From Priestia megaterium (lineage in GTDB: Bacteria > Bacillota > Bacilli > Bacillales > Bacillaceae_H): a stretch of 64,000 bases of DNA. Made by a program: the position numbers and the translations under genes. The notes beneath the pieces are model-generated. The model made no database searches. It worked only from the letters and a program-made list of their open reading frames with translations, and had not been told where the DNA came from. Shown here one piece after another: positions 61,751 through 64,000 of the stretch. Each line of letters begins with the position of its first letter. Positions within the stretch are counted from its first letter, which is position 1. The DNA lies in NCBI RefSeq assembly GCF_009497655.1, contig NZ_CP023317.1:1579501-1643500 (forward strand), in the 5' to 3' direction.

Positions 61751-62641
61751 TCACGTGTAATCTTCAACGTGACTAGTTTTTTTACGTTCACTCTCAGGTT
61801 CTGGGTGTATTAACACCTCTGAATCGGGAAATTTGCGAAGAATATCTTGCTCAATTCTGTCGCATAGATCATGCGCTTTGTGAATGTTGTAATATGATGG
61901 AACTACTAAATGAAAGTCAATCCATTCGCTTGGACCAGACCGTCTTGTACGAAAGTTATGGTATTCGATAAACTCTTGTTTGTGGGAATTAATAATGTTT
62001 AAGATAACCCGTTCTTCATCTTCCGATAGACTGGCATCCAATAAAGGAGGAAATGATTCTTTCATTAATTTATAGGCCTCAATAATGATATAGATGGCTA
62101 GCACAATTCCAATAATCGGATCTAAAACATACCACCCAGTGAGATTTACAAGGAATAAACTTATAGCCACACCAAGTGAAGTATAAACGTCTGTCAGCAA
62201 GTGAAGAGCATTTGATTTCATCGCCATGGATTTTGTTTCTTTAGCTGTTTTATGAACGATTTTTGAGACAATAAAATTAATTACTGCCCCAAACAGCATA
62301 ACAAGAATCCCTAAGAAAGGAAGTTTAATTGGTTCGGGGTTCATGAGTTTGTGAATACATTCGTAGATAATCCAAATACCTGCTACAAAGATTAATAATG
62401 TTTCAATGGTTCCAGAGATATTTTCTACCTTTCCGTGTCCATATCGGTGGATCTTGTCAGCCGGCTTTTTAGATATTCGAACAGAGAAAAAGGCAATCAA
62501 GGAAGCTGCTAAGTCTAGAGACGAATGAATACCTTCTGATATAACTGCAACTGAACCTGTAAAGACGCCTACAACTATTTTTAAGACAACCAGAAGAGAG
62601 TTACTCATAACAGAAAGAAAAGCAATTTTTGAAGAATTCAA
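61751..62641 (-). CDS. Cation diffusion facilitator (CDF) metal exporter
   Basis: About 296 residues, six helices plus a cytosolic C-terminal domain. Metal-site helices: SVAVISEGIHSSLDLAASLI and SNALHLLTDVYTSLGV (the second has the His-Leu-Leu-Thr-Asp form). HRYGHGKVENI is the conserved loop. C-terminal domain with HNFRTRRSGPSEWIDFHLVV. Exports Zn, Mn, Fe or Co in antiport with protons. Start: TTG at 62641 is best spaced from ATAGGTGG; GTG codons at 62650 and 62653 overlap that site. Confidence 0.92.
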   Translation of the reverse strand: MNSSKIAFLSVMSNSLLVVLKIVVGVFTGSVAVISEGIHSSLDLAASLIAFFSVRISKKPADKIHRYGHGKVENISGTIETLLIFVAGIWIIYECIHKLMNPEPIKLPFLGILVMLFGAVINFIVSKIVHKTAKETKSMAMKSNALHLLTDVYTSLGVAISLFLVNLTGWYVLDPIIGIVLAIYIIIEAYKLMKESFPPLLDASLSEDEERVILNIINSHKQEFIEYHNFRTRRSGPSEWIDFHLVVPSYYNIHKAHDLCDRIEQDILRKFPDSEVLIHPEPESERKKTSHVEDYT

Positions 62642-62872
62642 TAAATTCACCACCTATAAGAGATGAATTAATGATATCAAGCGAATTGCATGTGGGTCTA
62701 CAGCAACGTTTTTTACCATTTTTCAATAAATTAGGGAAGTTAAAAATAGTGTCGCTAAGCCAAATTCTCGCCGAATTAATGATAAATGCAATGTTTTATT
62801 GAGTTGCAAAATAAAAGTATCCATCTCCTGATATACTTTTTTAAAAACCCTACTAAAAGGAGAATAGGAAAC

Positions 62873-63256
62873 ATGCTTAACCAATTAAAGTTGTGGGCTA
62901 AAAAGTTAAAAAAGCAGCTATTTATCTTATACTTAGCTTATAAAGATAACCGAGTATCTTGGTATACCAAAGTATTTACTGCTTGTGTGGTTGCATATGC
63001 CTTCAGTCCAATCGATTTAATTCCTGATTTTATACCGGTTTTAGGCTATATTGACGATATAATCATTGTTCCTTTAGGAATTATGCTTGCTTTAAAGATG
63101 ATACCTAAAAATGTAATAGAGGACTGCACAATAAAAGCAGAAGAGCTCATTCAAAATGAAAAACCTAAAAATTGGGTTGTGGGTTCAATTATTATCATAG
63201 TATGGCTACTTATTTTTACGTGGAGCTGTTTTACTGTTTTTAAGTTTTTAAACTGA
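62873..63256 (+). CDS. DUF1232 (YkvA-like) membrane protein
   Basis: 127 residues. The signature AYAFSPIDLIPDFIPVLGYI plus DD is the DUF1232 core; C-terminal membrane helix. AAAAGGAG before ATG 62873; the upstream frame is not preceded by one. Function unknown in the family. Confidence 0.9.
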   Translation: MLNQLKLWAKKLKKQLFILYLAYKDNRVSWYTKVFTACVVAYAFSPIDLIPDFIPVLGYIDDIIIVPLGIMLALKMIPKNVIEDCTIKAEELIQNEKPKNWVVGSIIIIVWLLIFTWSCFTVFKFLN

Positions 63257-63605
63257 ATGTACTCTTACAAAGAAAAAAATATATTAGGTTTACTATCGAT
63301 CGTTATGATAAAAAATGGTAAATGATATATACAATTGAAAGGAGTACATTAGAACACATGTAGCAAATTGATATTCAAGAAAAAAATAGACAGAGCTCTC
63401 TTTCAATGTATTTTCTCCATATTTATCTTAAAACAGAAACAAAGATTGTACCTTAGCCCATAATTGATACCCATAGTTATCAATTATGGGCTAAGGTACC
63501 TCTATGCCTTTTGAAGAAATGTTCGTTAATGGTTATATTTTTATATAAATTAGATTGATTTACAATTAGAAATAAAGGTTGAAATCAAGCTAATAATCCA
63601 TTTGT
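63257..63605. other. Intergenic with one strong hairpin
   Basis: No supported ORF. Contains the 22-bp perfect inverted repeat at 63448-63499 and otherwise AT-rich sequence between convergent genes. Confidence 0.5.
63448..63499. repeat. Perfect 22-bp inverted repeat with 8-nt loop
   Basis: Left arm 63448-63469 starts GTACCTTAGCCC, and the right arm 63478-63499 is its exact complement ending GGGCTAAGGTAC. It lies between convergent genes but lacks a T-run on either side, unlike the other terminators of the window. Confidence 0.8.
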
Positions 63606-64000
63606 TTAGTACGGTTTTTTTACTATCCACTTTTTAGAGATGTAGTGTAAGAGAAAGCCTCTGTACTGATTTATAATATAGTAGCTAGCAATATAGAGTA
63701 TACTTCCAAATAAGAAGCTGTTAAGAATCATGCCTGTTAAAAAATTCTTTCCTACTTTTGCTCCTAGTTCTAGTCGATTATCTAAATCTTCATCTGTATT
63801 CTGAAGTAAAGTTTGATCAAGATCGATTGGGAATATATATCCTCCAACTACTGTATTCAAGTAAAACATCAACGGAAAGGCCCGCATAAAAAACATTCCA
63901 CCAATGAGTCCTGCTATGCTGTTTCCTTTACATAATTTAGCTAAACCTACGGATAGTATAAGGCCAAATCCAAAGGTAGGAACAAAGTTCACAACAGAAC
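63606..64000 (-). CDS. DUF2062 membrane protein, N-terminus outside window
   Basis: The frame is open through the right edge, so the start is missing (a GTG at 63992 is internal). VNFVPTFGFGLILSVGLAK is the DUF2062 start motif (PTFGFG), followed by NSIAGLIGGMFFMRAFPLMF. Two to three hydrophobic segments. Family function unknown. Confidence 0.8.
   Translation of the reverse strand, partial: SVVNFVPTFGFGLILSVGLAKLCKGNSIAGLIGGMFFMRAFPLMFYLNTVVGGYIFPIDLDQTLLQNTDEDLDNRLELGAKVGKNFLTGMILNSFLFGSILYIASYYIINQYRGFLLHYISKKWIVKKPY

Overview
The window is low-GC Bacillaceae chromosome, almost certainly Priestia (Bacillus) megaterium. The strongest evidence is the levansucrase at 8544-9995: its predicted catalytic residues fall at Asp95, Asp257 and Glu352, the published numbering of the B. 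megaterium enzyme. An alpha/beta-type SASP gene, AGGAGG-type ribosome binding sites, cre-like sites and Bacillus-type lev and hut operons agree. No rRNA, tRNA, CRISPR array, insertion sequence or phage was seen.

Layout. 1-2150: 3' part of an APC amino-acid permease, small genes and a spore SASP. 2189-6258: sucrose locus, with a LacI-type repressor divergent from a LacY-family sucrose symporter and a GH32 hydrolase. 6493-7953: SelO protein AMPylase. 8544-19666: fructan locus, with levansucrase sacB, the sigma54 activator levR, a mannose-class fructose PTS (levDEFG) and a very large secreted levanase. Copies of the palindrome AACCGGTT occur in front of the symporter (two), sacB and levR. This suggests one LacI-type repressor governs the whole sucrose/levan programme, with LevR as second tier. 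19910-23885: methionine aminopeptidase, small proteins, a YbaK-type deacylase and an aldo/keto reductase. 23980-29726: hutHUIG behind a leader with UAG triplets and a strong terminator, but no hutP in the window. 29831-31776: a MarR unit and two decayed genes. 31878-40848: an apparent cyanophycin-degradation locus. It has a -24/-12 promoter, a YfcC-type permease, beta-aspartyl dipeptidase, a secreted protein with two fused cyanophycinase domains, a sigma54 activator, and a divergent second secreted cyanophycinase with its own -24/-12 promoter.

41218-54647: accessory genes, comprising an MFS carrier, nucleoside phosphorylase, GNAT acetyltransferases, a methyltransferase, a MarR/YczE pair, an ArsR-DUF2087 regulator, a DJ-1/PfpI protein, a run of small poorly characterised proteins and a HAD phosphatase. 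55335-59981: a putative antibiotic-resistance module. A rifampin-phosphotransferase-like enzyme, a TetR regulator and a DHA2 exporter lie behind related palindromes just downstream of predicted transcription starts. 60049-64000: small membrane proteins, a Nudix hydrolase, a CDF metal exporter, a DUF1232 protein and a DUF2062 protein cut by the window end.

Logic. In the sucrose/levan region, extracellular SacB makes fructan from sucrose, levanase releases fructose, LevDEFG imports it as fructose phosphate, and the PTS feeds back on LevR through its EIIA-like and PRD histidines. In the cyanophycin region, secreted S51 peptidases would cut cyanophycin to beta-Asp-Arg dipeptides, the permease would import these or their products, and IadA would split them to Asp and Arg. 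All start choices, promoters and operators are read by eye; nothing was checked against databases.
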